A stretch of DNA of 64,000 nucleotides from positions 28,317,955-28,381,954 of the forward strand of contig OY855903.1 in the NCBI GenBank assembly GCA_963693305.1. Reading direction: 5' to 3'. The notes beneath the pieces are model-generated. The model was given only the letters and a program-made list of their open reading frames with translations, made no database searches and was not told where the DNA came from. The stretch is from Meandrina meandrites. Its lineage: Eukaryota > Cnidaria > Anthozoa > Scleractinia > Meandrinidae. Shown one piece after another: positions 35,901-45,587 of this stretch. The first letter of the stretch is position 1. The number at the start of each line of letters is the position of its first letter. Both the position numbers and the translations under genes were made by a program.

Positions 35901-38900
35901 GTGTGTCCGAAAAAGAATGGCAAACCACGTCGCACAGTAGATTTCCAGTCACTCAACCTCCATGCTACACGCGAGACCCACCACACTCAGAGCCCATTCC
36001 ACCAAGCACGCTCGGTACCCCACCACAAAAAAAAAACAGTGTTTGACTGCTGGAATGGATATCACAGCGTTCCCCTACACAAAGACGACCGCCACCTCAC
36101 CACCTTCATCACTCCATGGGGACGATACCGATACAACACCGCCCCCCAGGGATACATCGCGTCTGGGGATGGGTACTCTCGAAGATTTGATGAGATTGTC
36201 TCCCACATCCCCGATAAGACCAAATGTATCGATGACACCCTACTATGGGCAGATGACATCACCAGCAGTTTTCACCAAGCGGTCAACTGGCTTGACATAT
36301 GCGGAAGGCACGGCATAACCCTTAACCCTGACAAGTTTACCTTTGCAGCCGACACAGTTGAGTTCGCAGGGTTTGAGATCACCCCGGACAGTGTGCGCCC
36401 ATGCGCAAAGTACCTTGATGCCATTCGCCACTTCCCAACCCCAAGGAGCATCACTGACATGCGCTCTTGGTTCGGCTTGGTCAACCAAGTATCATATGCC
36501 TTCGCAGCAACTGAACGCATGCATTTATTCCGTGAGTCACTGAAACCTGGGACCCCATTCCTGTGGAACGATGAACTCAACCGACTATTCGAAGAGTCTA
36601 AATTAGCTATCATCTCTGACATCGAAGACGGTGTCCGCATCTTTGACAAGTCGAAGCCAACATGTCTGGCCACTGATTGGTCAAAAACTGGCATCGGCTA
36701 CTGGCTATTCCAGAAGCACTGCCGGTGCCCCTCAACAGACCCCTTTTGCTGCCGCAGCGGCTGGAAAGTAACACTAGTGGGTAGTCGCTTCACCCATTCA
36801 GCAGAGTCACGCTACGCCCCAATAGAAGGCGAAGCCTTAGCTGTCGCGGATGCCCTTGACAAGGCGCGTTTCTTTGTCCTTGGCTGCAGTAACCTGATAA
36901 TCGCAGTTGACCACAAGCCCCTCCTCAAGGTATTCGGCGACCGATCCCTCGATGAAATATCAAACAGTCGCCTCAGAAACCTAAAGGAGAAGACACTTCG
37001 GTACAGGTTCCGGATGGTCCACATCCCCGGAGTACGACACAAGGCCGCCGACGCCATCTCAAGGCACCCGACTGGCCCCACAAACCCCGACATCCTTACC
37101 CTGCCGGATGATATAGCAGATATAGACATGTCAACCATCCAATATTCAGCAAGCCTCATCGGACATCCCTTCCTGGCAAGTCTCCGAACCGAAGGAGTGC
37201 CCCAAGAATCATGTTCTTACGACATTGAGAGCGAACTGATCCACTCAGCCTCATCAACACTAAGCACCATGGCGGTCACCTGGGAACGTGTCAAGCTAGC
37301 AACCACCAGCGACCCAGACCTCCACATCCTGACCACCACCATTGAATCAGGATTCCCGGAGTTCAAGCACCAGCTCCCACCCGCCCTGCAGGAATATCAC
37401 AGATTCCGCAAACACCTGCACACTGTTGATGGTGTCATCCTCTACAAAGACCGAATCGTCATCCCCACCTCCCTCCGGGAGTTGATCCTGACTGTACTAC
37501 ACTCTGCCCATCAAGGGGTGACATCAATGACTGCCAGAGCAGAGTCGACTGTATTCTGGCCCGGTATCACCTCTGCCATCACAGCACTGCGAGAGCACTG
37601 CTCTCACTGCAACCGCATGACTCCATCACAGCCCAGCGCCCCACCATACCCCCCAGTGGCACCAGCATACCCATTCCAATGCATTTGTGCTGATTATTTT
37701 CAGCACAAAGGCGTCAATTACCTACTCGTAGTGGACAGATACTCCAACTGGCCCATCGTCGAAAGAGGACGTGAAGGCTCTGCTGGCCTTATCGAATGCC
37801 TCAGACGTACCTTTGCCACATATGGCATCCCAGACGAATGCGCCACCGATGGAGGACCACAGTTCAGTGCACACGCCACCCAGCAGCTCTTGAAAGACTG
37901 GGGGGTACACCATCGCCTCTCGTCCGTTGCATTCCCACATTCCAACTGCAGGGCTGAGATAGGGGTGAAAACAGTCAAGAGGCTAATCACGAATAACACA
38001 GACCCACAAGGCAACCTTAACACCAACGCATTCCAGCAGGCCATCTTGCAGTACCGTAACACCCCCGACCCAAACACCAAGCTGTCCCCTGCACAATGTG
38101 TCTTTGGAAGACCTATAAAGGATTTCATACCTGTCATCCCTGGGCGCTACATCCCACACCCAACATGGCGTGACACCCTTGCCTTGAGGGAAGAAGCCCT
38201 GAGAAACCGCCACATGCAAGCATCAGAGAGGTGGGCTGAGCACACCAAAAGGCTCCCTCCCCTAGCCGTAGGGGACCATGTCAGAATCCAGAACCAGACC
38301 GGACCCCACCCAACGCGGTGGGACAAGACAGGGGTCATCACGGAAGTAAAACAATTCGACCAATACATCACACGTGTTGATGGCTCTGGAAGAATGACAC
38401 TCAGAAACCGCAAATTCCTCCGCAAGTATGTACCAGTCCAGGCCAGACCCCCACCTCGCCTACTAAGCGATGATCTCAGACCTGCAGGTACAACAGTCAA
38501 GGCCACACCCTCCACACCAAGACCCCAGACCCCGACAAAGCAGCCTACCAATGCAGCCGAACCACCAAACCCAGCAGCCCTGAGCCACAAAGGCAGGGAT
38601 TTGTGCGATGCACCACAACCCCCTGGAACAGAACCACAACCGGCCGCAACCCCAGGACCACCCGCACCAGTTTTGCCTGAAGCCAGCCCAGCCACAGGCC
38701 CCGCTGAGAAGAACGTCCCCGCAGAGAAGAAAGTCCCCTTAGCTTTACGGAGGCTCAGGGACTACAACAAGAAAGGAAAACTTGAACTATGAACTTGCAC
38801 TATGCACACTGTTATATATACTCCGTTGTTTTGTTATTATCAGTCTTTACCGACAACTCTATGCACTGTTAAAATTGCAAGGAACACTAAAGACTTGGGG

Positions 38901-40953
38901 GGAGATAGAGAAATATGTGGTCAACCTTTATATGGACTGGGACTAGCCCGGTCGCATCATGTCATGTCAAGTAGACTGGGACTAGCCCGGTCAAACCTCA
39001 CGTGTAGTTATTTGTAGTCGTTCATCATTCGGATTTGTTATGCTCGAATAAATCGTCATTTAACAAGGAAATGGATGAACTCTTATCTAATTTTAACCAG
39101 GTAAAGAGAGAGCCATCTATACCGTCAACACAGTAGTGGGTAATGGTGAACTACAATGAAATACAATGTTTATCTGCTTTAATCGCTTTCTGTGTCGGGT
39201 ATACTCCTGTGTTTACTGCTCTATTTTATAGTAACATTTCTGTTTTGGGAAACTGTGGGTAATCTGTCGGTGGCCTGTCAGCCCACAGTCGGTTACAGGG
39301 AGCTGTTCTTCACAATCACCCAGTAGTGCTGTACTCTGCACACAGAACTGTATTATGAGAAACTTTACCTTGTAATCTGTATGGTGACTTAGCAACGCTC
39401 TCTGATTTGTAAGTAACCTGAATAGTAAGGTCTGGATATGACGCAAATAGTCGATAGCGAACAATAAATGAGCCATCGTGCCTATCCAGCTTTTGTACCC
39501 ATGCCCTAACTCGTCCACTTGAACTTGTAATTTTTACATCAAATACATCTTGACCTGGGGATTCAGTAAAACTGCAAGATAATCGATAGATAAAAGATAG
39601 TCGATAGGGTGTTTCTGTCTTGGAACTATCATCTGATAGTTGTCCCTTGGAAATTTGGTGTTGTTAAAACTAGCATAGCTTCCGTTCTCATGGTATTTGC
39701 TTAAAGAACATCAAATTTCCACAGGCAACTATCCGCCAACCGTTCCTCAACAGAAACACTCTATTGTTCAATGATAGTTCAGCAGTACATTTTCTCCAAT
39801 ACTGATTGGCTTAAATCAGCATTCGTACAAAAAAATGCAACCATTTCTCCAGGACTTTTCGAGGACTTTCCAAGGACCAAATTGAATTTTCAAGGACCAC
39901 CAACCAGTTTGTTCCATCTCCTTCTCTACATTTTTCAGTTCACTTGTCTTCTCTCTTTATTAGCTGCTTTTACACTCAGGTAGGTTTTGCAGTGTGTAAA
40001 ATTATGATTTACACAGGAAAAGAATACCAAAATCTATGCAAAGCAATTTGCTTTCGACCCTACTACATTTAAAGTTGAAGAAAATTCAAGGACTTTTCAA
40101 GGACTTCCACAGAAATTAAAGGACTTTTCAAGGTAAAATGGAATTCAAAACTGTTCAAAGGCTCCCCCAAAAATTCAAGGACTTTTCAAGACTGTGCGAA
40201 CCCTGTAATGACACGGTGTTCATCCGCGAAGAGACACTATCAGCCCTAATAGTTCAGCACTAAATTTTCTCCGATTCTGATTGGATTATCATACACAGCA
40301 TATATTGTTATTTGAAACTTTCAGTTGTGCCAGGTTGTATATTATGCTCACTCATTAGTTCATTCAATTTTAATGAAGTTTTTTAAAATTTTTCATCTTT
40401 CATAATTTGCACGTTCGAACTAACAATGTTTAAAAACGGCAAACTACAACCGAAATAAATTTTTCGTAAAATGGTTTCTAAACGGGATATCAAACATATT
40501 GAGCAAGTTATGACAATGTGAATCCCTACTGTTATACAGTTCTAAAATTGCAGTATCACACCTGTTGTTATTGCAGCTGTGTATTTTAGATTTTAGCGGT
40601 CCAGAGTGTTAGGGACAAATTTGATACTTACTTAATTTAAGTAAGCTCTATGCTCCAATTAAGAGGTGGGTACAAAAACAGAACTCAGTTTTTGTAAGGT
40701 CTTAATGAAATCTTAAATAATTTTTACATAGGCTTAATTAAGTAAGCTTATTACGGTATTCAAATTAACCTTACTTGTTATGTCCTTCATCAACTGCTTG
40801 AATGAAAAAGAATCTTGCCGGAAGAACAATCCTTTCGTCTAGTCCTGGACCCCAAATGAGAGAATTCTTTCCGCTAAGATTCACTGCTTTGTTGAAGTAA
40901 ATGCTCAAACACATAAATATTATCCAGAAAGGACAGAAAGCGTATGATTTCAT
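23983..40953 (-). CDS. POGLUT2: Protein O-glucosyltransferase 2/3 (KDELC-type), complete
   Basis: Ten coding exons join in phase to 498 aa: 40953-40775, 39571-39369, 32921-32716, 32109-32032, 31272-31106, 29277-29040, 27660-27451, 26861-26772, 24909-24802 and 24000-23983. Family members transfer glucose from UDP-glucose to serine of EGF-like repeats, for example of Notch, in the ER. Exon 1 has a signal peptide ([15 protein letters not shown]) and then the mature start [20 protein letters not shown]. Exon 2 is a filamin-type Ig repeat ([28 protein letters not shown]). Exon 3 is cysteine-rich ([10 protein letters not shown]). Exons 5-8 form the CAP10 glycosyltransferase domain: [82 protein letters not shown]. 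The protein ends SQELHDEL, an ER-retrieval signal. The split between POGLUT2 and POGLUT3 cannot be decided here. Intron 2 holds an intact LTR retrotransposon and intron 5 a 1.7-kb microsatellite. Confidence 0.95.
25353..25882. mobile_element. TIR element in a POGLUT intron
   Basis: The left end TTAAAGGGACTGTTTCAC and the right end GTGAAGTTGTCCCTTAA are imperfect inverted copies. It sits in the intron between POGLUT exons 8 and 9. The stretch GACAATGAAATTGAGTAGG near 25817 resembles one near 19940 in a PEPCK intron, so an internal part may be a shared dispersed repeat. No supported coding sequence. Confidence 0.5.
29369..31100. repeat. 1.7-kb tetranucleotide array (TAGG/CAGG variants)
   Basis: Nearly uninterrupted 4-base periodicity on the plus strand: GGTA units with CAGG, TGGG, TATG, TAGA and AAGC variants. 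Variants are grouped in blocks (for example TAGACAGGCAGG followed by several TAGG units) that recur, so higher-order duplication is visible. The array fills POGLUT intron 5; its right end is about 5 bases from the exon 5 donor (31105). Confidence 0.97.
31876..31960. repeat. Clustered TCTCGAGA/TCTCGTCTC palindromes
   Basis: About 85 bases made of overlapping copies of TCTCGTCTCGAGA and its reverse complement. The segment can fold on itself in several registers. It lies in the intron between POGLUT exons 4 and 5. Confidence 0.75.
32298..32540. mobile_element. MITE with TAA duplication (Harbinger-like)
   Basis: TAA at 32295-32297 and 32541-32543 flanks termini AGGCCGGTTT and AAACCGGCCT. Three-base TWA duplications are typical of PIF/Harbinger elements. 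Non-coding, 243 bp, in the intron between POGLUT exons 3 and 4. Confidence 0.65.
33583..33766 (+). repeat. 5' LTR (184 bp)
   Basis: Starts TAGAGAAATATGTGG and ends CTCTTATCTA. It holds a TATA-like TTTATATGG near 33603 and a direct repeat of ACTGGGACTAGCCCGGTC (two copies, about 40 bases apart). The AATAAA at about 33723 could be the polyadenylation signal. The ends are TA...TA rather than the common TG...CA. Confidence 0.93.
33767..33779 (+). promoter_or_regulatory. Primer-binding position, complementary to the LTR
   Basis: The bases right after the 5' LTR, TGATGAACGACTA, are the exact reverse complement of 33692-33704 inside the LTR. Including the last LTR base, the match is 14 nt. A tRNA 3' end would normally pair here; an obvious match to one was not seen. 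Self-priming, as in Tf1 of fission yeast, is inferred. Confidence 0.65.
33948..38792 (+). CDS. Gag-pol polyprotein of the Ty3-like element
   Basis: One 1614-aa frame from ATG to TGA, with no gag-pol frameshift. Domains by approximate residue: Gag 1-270, starting with a [12 protein letters not shown] segment; zinc knuckles near 272 ([11 protein letters not shown]) and 301-314 ([14 protein letters not shown]); aspartic protease DTGCQSC near 414; reverse transcriptase about 620-800 with [20 protein letters not shown] and the catalytic [11 protein letters not shown] near 760; RNase H from about 905 ([12 protein letters not shown]); integrase zinc finger about 1180-1225; integrase catalytic core with D1249, D1301 and E1337, a D-x51-D-x35-E spacing; then a GPY-like module ([19 protein letters not shown]) and a proline-rich tail. 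No chromodomain is recognisable. The order PR-RT-RH-IN defines the Ty3 (Metaviridae-type) group. No inactivating change is seen, although the residue before the IDD is C rather than the usual Y. Confidence 0.95.
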   Translation: MPKHKCPFPECVYETGDVADDLAAVLISVHAKGVHTSPPADGTSTPTARIEKVRRPTISSAGTSEEWSYFMTRWTDYAEATKVQGKDKVIQLLECCEEQLRKDLTRNAGGSLTNKTAEEVLEAIKKLAVREENAMVARVQLHNMRQDRDETIRNFCARLRGQAGVCKFLVKCPDCDKDVNFTENVLRDVITRGLVDDEIQLDLLGEKHQDMTLEEVLQYVEAKESGKRSAGRLLHTQGAEAMRSQYRKQQNPGRKPHDKPNDKPNDKPNSEPCHYCGKLGHGHKTSAKIRKQECPAFGTICRLCGCRNHFATACQSTNRPPQPGLPNTASTNRQAEGAIFDSLCSVASGDHEATYGIALDHHLYNNMNDCWVRRASKPQPHISLNVSIHPQDYEALGYKPVTMTPKSIQLPAMADTGCQSCLVSLSIIRRLGLSEADLIPVTTRMRAANNSGISILGAVILRLPGTTTPEQHLATRQIAYVPNESDRLFISRETCQDLGIISERFPTIGETHSPQHNHTATTSVGSADETCQQPKPQACDCLQRQAPPPKPTALPFPATETNRELLQDWLLNYYKSSTFNTCEHQQLPLMDGPPMRLMVNPDAAPVVHHTPIPVPLHWQEAVKAGLDQDVALGVLEPVPVGEPVTWCHRMVVCPKKNGKPRRTVDFQSLNLHATRETHHTQSPFHQARSVPHHKKKTVFDCWNGYHSVPLHKDDRHLTTFITPWGRYRYNTAPQGYIASGDGYSRRFDEIVSHIPDKTKCIDDTLLWADDITSSFHQAVNWLDICGRHGITLNPDKFTFAADTVEFAGFEITPDSVRPCAKYLDAIRHFPTPRSITDMRSWFGLVNQVSYAFAATERMHLFRESLKPGTPFLWNDELNRLFEESKLAIISDIEDGVRIFDKSKPTCLATDWSKTGIGYWLFQKHCRCPSTDPFCCRSGWKVTLVGSRFTHSAESRYAPIEGEALAVADALDKARFFVLGCSNLIIAVDHKPLLKVFGDRSLDEISNSRLRNLKEKTLRYRFRMVHIPGVRHKAADAISRHPTGPTNPDILTLPDDIADIDMSTIQYSASLIGHPFLASLRTEGVPQESCSYDIESELIHSASSTLSTMAVTWERVKLATTSDPDLHILTTTIESGFPEFKHQLPPALQEYHRFRKHLHTVDGVILYKDRIVIPTSLRELILTVLHSAHQGVTSMTARAESTVFWPGITSAITALREHCSHCNRMTPSQPSAPPYPPVAPAYPFQCICADYFQHKGVNYLLVVDRYSNWPIVERGREGSAGLIECLRRTFATYGIPDECATDGGPQFSAHATQQLLKDWGVHHRLSSVAFPHSNCRAEIGVKTVKRLITNNTDPQGNLNTNAFQQAILQYRNTPDPNTKLSPAQCVFGRPIKDFIPVIPGRYIPHPTWRDTLALREEALRNRHMQASERWAEHTKRLPPLAVGDHVRIQNQTGPHPTRWDKTGVITEVKQFDQYITRVDGSGRMTLRNRKFLRKYVPVQARPPPRLLSDDLRPAGTTVKATPSTPRPQTPTKQPTNAAEPPNPAALSHKGRDLCDAPQPPGTEPQPAATPGPPAPVLPEASPATGPAEKNVPAEKKVPLALRRLRDYNKKGKLEL
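38896..38905 (+). other. Polypurine tract of the LTR element
   Basis: A G-rich purine run (GGGGGGAGA) sits directly before the 3' LTR, the position where plus-strand DNA synthesis is primed in LTR elements. Confidence 0.6.
38906..39089 (+). repeat. 3' LTR (184 bp)
   Basis: Matches the 5' LTR at every base I compared and ends at the ATTTT target duplication. Confidence 0.93.
39830..40210. repeat. Dispersed repeat built on TTCAAGGACTTTTCAAGG
   Basis: The word TTCAAGGACTTTTCAAGG or close variants occurs several times, mainly 39849-39900 and 40085-40190. A single related word is near 32197. Located in POGLUT intron 1. Non-coding; family not recognised. Confidence 0.6.
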
Positions 40954-41077
40954 TCTCGTTCTGTTGTTTCCCTCAGCGGTGACTTTTTATGTGTCCGCCG
41001 TGAAGTACGTACTGAGAAGCTTGCGGAAACCGCTGCGTCGAGTCAGCGCAGGTCCCGAAACGTAAAGCGCTTTGTCA

Positions 41078-41270
41078 AACGGCGGATCCAGGGGAGGGGC
41101 CCGGCGGGTCCGCCCCCCCCCCCCCCAACCCCCACTTATTTTTTCGGAAATAGCGCATGTTCTTTGATCTGCCGGCATTATCTTCGCAGAATTCAACATT
41201 CGTGGTCAAGTGGGTCCCACCCTCCCCCCCCCCCCCCCCCCACCAGGTGAAGGTCTGGATCGGCTACTGT
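41078..41270. repeat. Dispersed G/C-tract repeat, copy 3
   Basis: GGCGGATCCAGGGGAGGGG at the left, the core ATTATCTTCGCAGAATTC near 41167, two C-runs, and a right end TCTGGATCGGCTACTG. It lies just upstream of the POGLUT start. Confidence 0.6.
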
Positions 41271-42883
41271 TTTTCGGGCTTATATGTGTTTCTCAATGCA
41301 AAACGCCCGACGAGACTTATTTTGGCGACATACTAGTAAAATAGCATTCTCCAAACAACTACGTGTATATTTTTGGAAAATAGACAGTAAAACCGAACGA
41401 GGGTCTTGTATGTGATGTCTTATCATGTGGGCATGGGAGAGAAAGATATTTGACAGAATTTGGTGAATTAGGTGGTTTAGTTTGTGGGGGTAAATTTTTT
41501 GGAAAATCTATTGTTACACTACATAACCATGTGTAAAATCAAATCAACTGAATTTTTCAATCATGCAATCTGTCGATCAGAATGTACCTCAGTGAGAAAT
41601 CCATCAGTATCATTTTTGTAGCAGATTGCTATTTCTAAAATAATACACTTTGAAAAAATTTTCTTTTTAACTTTCCCAAACCCAAAGAGGGGACTCCCCT
41701 ATAAAAATGACAGGGCACTTGTCAAAAATTTTGAAAGGAGCCCCTAGAAGGTACCAGGCTCTTGATAAGTGGGCATGGCCCCAAATAATTCCAGATATGG
41801 CAATGACAGTGCAAAGCATGCAATTCAAAATATACTAGGTGTTTGTAATTTAACATTTTTACATAGATGGAAATAAAAATAAGCAGAGTCGCACAGTTTT
41901 CTGTCCGTCATGTTTTGGCTCAATTCCCTAAAAGGTACCTGGATAACTCTAGTGGTGGTCATTTTTAGATTTTGACCCCTTAAAGGTATGATGAGCACCC
42001 CCCATCAAACCCTTCCACATATTCCTACCAAATATTTAATTCTTCCAGCATCTTTGTCCGGTGATGCTTTTATACCTCCCCACCTTGCACCCCTCCTCAG
42101 TTTGTTACAAAATTTGAGTCATGCCTGTAAAAAGTAACAGTCTGATGCATGTAGATATGTTTGGAGTTATGGTGTGGGCATTTGGTGACTCTTCAGTTTT
42201 TAGCACCATTTAGTTACACAAAATGGACAATAAGTGGGAGATTGACAATATGTCAATACTCCCTGAATTCTCTAAATTCTGAAAGCCTCTTAACTTGTAG
42301 ATTTGATTTTGCAAACAAGATTCTCTGCAGTTTCTCGCAGGTTAGCCACTATAGACACACTGCATCACCTTGTACTCTAGAAAATCAAATCAACTTTCAA
42401 TCCTGTCATCTGTCAGAATGTATTTCAATGAGAAATCCATAGGTGCCATTATTATAGCAGAGTACTATTTCTGAAATTACATTGTAGCATATTTAACATT
42501 TTCCAGATTAACTTTCCAAACCTTTTCACATACACTAATATCTGTATTTTAAACTAGTCTCTTTTAGGGGTCTGCATAAGGGTTGGCCACGCCCAGATTG
42601 GTCTCTTTTAGGGGTTAAATTCAAAATTTCCGATGGGCATCCCCGTCCATATGGGAGTCCCCCCCCCCCACCAGGGCATTTTTGTTGGTTGATACTTTTT
42701 TTTGGGGGGGGGGGGGCTCAAACCAAAAAACATTCCATGGGGAAGGTATGGATTTCCTCTGGAACAATACAATATAAATCTTTTACTAACATTGTGGTCA
42801 GCTCTATTGTGGTTTCAAAAGGCTCAGAACTGCCCATACCCTAAGCAGAATCACCACCAACTGATAACCTGTTTTGAGTAAAA
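41271..42883. other. Spacer, no gene seen
   Basis: Upstream of POGLUT. AT-rich with C- and G-runs near 42660 and 42706. Phrases such as TTTTAGGGGT, TAGAAAATCAAATCAACT and AATGAGAAATCCAT recur (near 41530-41600 and 42380-42440), suggesting a decayed internal duplication. No supported coding sequence. Confidence 0.5.
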
Positions 42884-43062
42884 TTTTATTATTACAACTT
42901 ACTTTCAAAATTATTTTAAAATATTATAACTGAAAATCTGATTACAAAAGAAGTACTCTTAATAAAATACAATAAATGTGTTGGTACATATTTTCTGACA
43001 AAAATAAGTTTATAGAATAAATCCCTTAACAGCAGTAATAGCCAATATTATTAATTAATGGT
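42884..43062. repeat. Diverged copy of the CDCA7-like 3' flank
   Basis: A direct repeat with 44023-44199: both contain TGATTACAAAAGAAGTACTCTTAA, here split as TGATTACAAAAG and AAGTACTCTTAA, then ATATTTTCTGA and AACAGCAGTA...GCCAAT. The second copy is immediately 3' of the CDCA7-like gene. Confidence 0.65.
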
Positions 43063-44022
43063 AGCAGGTTATGTCACCCCAAGTGAAAAGTTTCTTTGTA
43101 TGAATATTATTTTCACAAGTTCAGCTAAATTGCATGAGTGCACGCATACATACTGAACACTGAATACACTTATGACAAACTATGTTCCATTATGCTCCTC
43201 TTATAACAACACAACTCAATATGTTTTAACAAATGATTAAAGCGAAATGCGTTGACTAGTGAACAGAGGTAACCAAACATAAACTTTATGTAACTTTTAT
43301 AAACTGAATGCTTTATTCAACTGACTAGCATACCATCAGAATTAAATCTGCTTGTTTCTTTTACAAGTTAAGTTCAATATAAACACTGGGGGAGTTGACT
43401 TCAGTGAAGGGTGAATGCACTAGTTTGGGGGCGACATCACTTTAGTGTTTGCGCGATGAATCTTCAGTTTTGGAGCCACAAAGACGTAGTGAGGGGCCAT
43501 GTAACTTGGGGTAACCATGCAATACCTTGTTTTAATATGGTGGAAAATACATGATTCTCTTGCCTATATGTTAATCGCCCCTCATTGTCTTGTTTTAAGC
43601 CAAAGATGCTTTTGAATTCTACAGATGCAATCGACGGAGGCAATGAGGGCCAATTAACATGAAGACAAAAGAATGCATTTTCTGCCATTTTGACATATGG
43701 TGTATAGGGTGACATCACTTGTATCCCTAATAATGGTTCGCTTAACTATAAAACCACATCACGTTAGAGTGAACAGCACAAAATATATCTGTCCGGGTTT
43801 CATAAGGTCCCTACCAGCAACTCTGAACTGCATGCCCAACAACTAATAATTTGTTTTGATTAAAGAGGCTCAATGAAGTCTTTTTCAGCCCTAGGGGGGT
43901 GCGATGGGTGTGTCCGCACGCCCTCTGGAAATTATCTAGGAAGCCAATCTTCGATTGCTAACCAACACCATATTCACATATGAACATAGTTAATTTTTTT
44001 ACTGGTTTCCTCCTTAAAATTT

Positions 44023-44199
44023 TATCATGACAACTTACTGTTAAAATTGTTTTTAATTCTTAAAAGTGCAACTCTGATTACAAAAGAAGTACTCTTAAAA
44101 AAATAAAATTAATGTGGTTGGTAAAATATTTTCTGAATGCAATAAACAAATAAATTTTATGCAATATATCCCTAAACAGCAGTAGCCAATAATAATGGT
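44023..44199. repeat. CDCA7-like 3' flank, partner of 42884-43062
   Basis: This segment would lie in the 3' UTR of the minus-strand CDCA7-like gene, ending about 50 bases after its stop codon. It has a direct, diverged copy about 1.1 kb further downstream of the gene. Confidence 0.6.
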
Positions 44200-44246
44200 A
44201 TAAAACTAAAGCACAACAAAGTTTGACTCGAGAACAGAGCTTACGT

Positions 44247-45035
44247 TTAACAATCACCTAGAAACGACTTGACGTCGTTGTAACCACGTTGCTTTGCCAG
44301 GTGAATTAAAATCCCGGTGCATCGGCGACCTCTTTTTTTCATGCAAAAGCTGCAATTGCAGATTCCCCGGCAAGGAGGGCAGTGCCACTCAGGGTCCATC
44401 AGAGCCTTCTTGGCGTCCTCTCCATAGCGATTTCTAAGGCAAGGTCCGCAAAATTGCCCTCGCACTCCAAAACAGCTCTTGCTCCGACATGCTGTCTTGA
44501 GATCGTCGGTCTTCTGACGACATTGATGACATGTTGTACCGTTCTGTCCGTCATAGTTTTTCTCAGCTACCCGCTCTGCTACCAGGATCAAGTCTTCTTC
44601 CGTGATTTCAACGGGTAATTTGGGTGGACGGCTTGGGGCGCGTCGCTTTCTTTTCGGCGAGGCGTCTGAATCGTCGCTGCCAGAAGAGCTTGCGCGGCGT
44701 TTGCGTGACTGCCAATCCCATAACTTGATTACTAGCCGGTCATCTGCTGAAACAATGTTTTCTTCGACGTCTTCGTCTTCGCCATCTCCGTTTTCTGACT
44801 CATATTTGCTGAAGGAAGATCTACATTTTCGTTTAGGAAGGTGTCTTTTCGGCACCAAAATTTCTGATCGCCTCCGCTTCACATGATTTGTTGTGTTCGA
44901 GGTCTTCGGCGGAGAGCACTTCAAAGCGGAAGGCAGGATATCTTTTGGAAAAATACTTTCAATCTTAGCCTTGTTTTCTGCAACGCTGATACGCCGTTGC
45001 TTCTCGTATTCACTCTCTTTAACCACAGCAGGCAT
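44247..45035 (-). CDS. CDCA7: CDCA7-like zinc-finger protein, intronless
   Basis: A 262-aa single-exon frame from an ATG at 45035. The C-terminal half (about residues 155-262) is the cysteine-rich CDCA7 domain (zf-4CXXC_R1): [85 protein letters not shown]. The CxxC pairs and the arginines and glycine known to be mutated in human ICF syndrome (in CRQK, VRGQ and LRNRYG contexts) are present. The N-terminal half is basic and low-complexity with an acidic stretch ([13 protein letters not shown]). The start, [19 protein letters not shown], resembles the N-terminus of the SRA protein in this window. CDCA7 partners the HELLS remodeler and supports DNA methylation. Vertebrate CDCA7 has several introns; their absence here suggests a retrocopy or intron loss. 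The frame is undamaged. Confidence 0.9.
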   Translation of the reverse strand: MPAVVKESEYEKQRRISVAENKAKIESIFPKDILPSALKCSPPKTSNTTNHVKRRRSEILVPKRHLPKRKCRSSFSKYESENGDGEDEDVEENIVSADDRLVIKLWDWQSRKRRASSSGSDDSDASPKRKRRAPSRPPKLPVEITEEDLILVAERVAEKNYDGQNGTTCHQCRQKTDDLKTACRSKSCFGVRGQFCGPCLRNRYGEDAKKALMDPEWHCPPCRGICNCSFCMKKRGRRCTGILIHLAKQRGYNDVKSFLGDC

Positions 45036-45587
45036 CTTTGCAAAACTTTCGATATAACTTGGATTTACCGACCTGAAAAGTCCACCAAACGACGCTTGAC
45101 AGTGGCGCCAAAACTGATCATGTGGTTCAAGTCACGTGACGCAGCCCCTGTTGGGGGAAAGTTTTGCCCGGGATGTTTTGGCGGCCACGTGGGTAGATAG
45201 CTCGGAAAAAGTCTTGTTAATTGTTTGCCTCAGTTTAATGAATATGTATACAGCCTCCGAGCAACTGAGAATAATAGATAGAATTCTTCACCTAATTAAG
45301 CCCCAATATTTTTTTTTCGCTAAAAAATTTATCGTACGTAGCTGAGCTTTCCGGCACAAAATGATCGGCCCCCGTTTTGTTCGCGACCGGGTTAACGGAG
45401 ATCTGGGCAGAGTAAGCAAGCTAAGACTCGATGCTCCCATGCTCAGACGCTCTTTAGTCGTGTCTAGTTCCTGAACTCTCCTTCCGTGCCATGTATATGG
45501 GTTGAACCTAGTCTGGTCTCCTGGACTCTCTCTTCTCAACCCCTGTACAAGGCGCGCGAAAGCTGAGGGAGTTCAGGAAATGGACTA

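Larger units (their letters stand above)
33583..39089 (+). mobile_element. Ty3-like LTR retrotransposon, apparently intact
   Basis: The 5507-bp element is flanked by the direct repeat ATTTT (33578-33582 and 39090-39094), a 5-bp target duplication. It has two 184-bp LTRs that I read as identical, a primer-binding position, one 1614-aa gag-pol frame and a purine-rich tract before the 3' LTR. Identical LTRs plus an open frame indicate a young insertion. It sits in POGLUT intron 2, antisense to the gene. Base composition of the coding part (C-rich) differs clearly from the AT-rich surroundings. Confidence 0.95.

Noticed and set aside
34175..38695. Several minus-strand frames of 100-180 codons across the gag-pol region
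   Set aside because: Shadows of the C-rich plus-strand gag-pol gene; no motif of their own.
43464..43718. 84-codon minus-strand frame downstream of the CDCA7-like gene as a leftover paralog
   Set aside because: No CDCA7 cysteine pattern or other recognisable motif.
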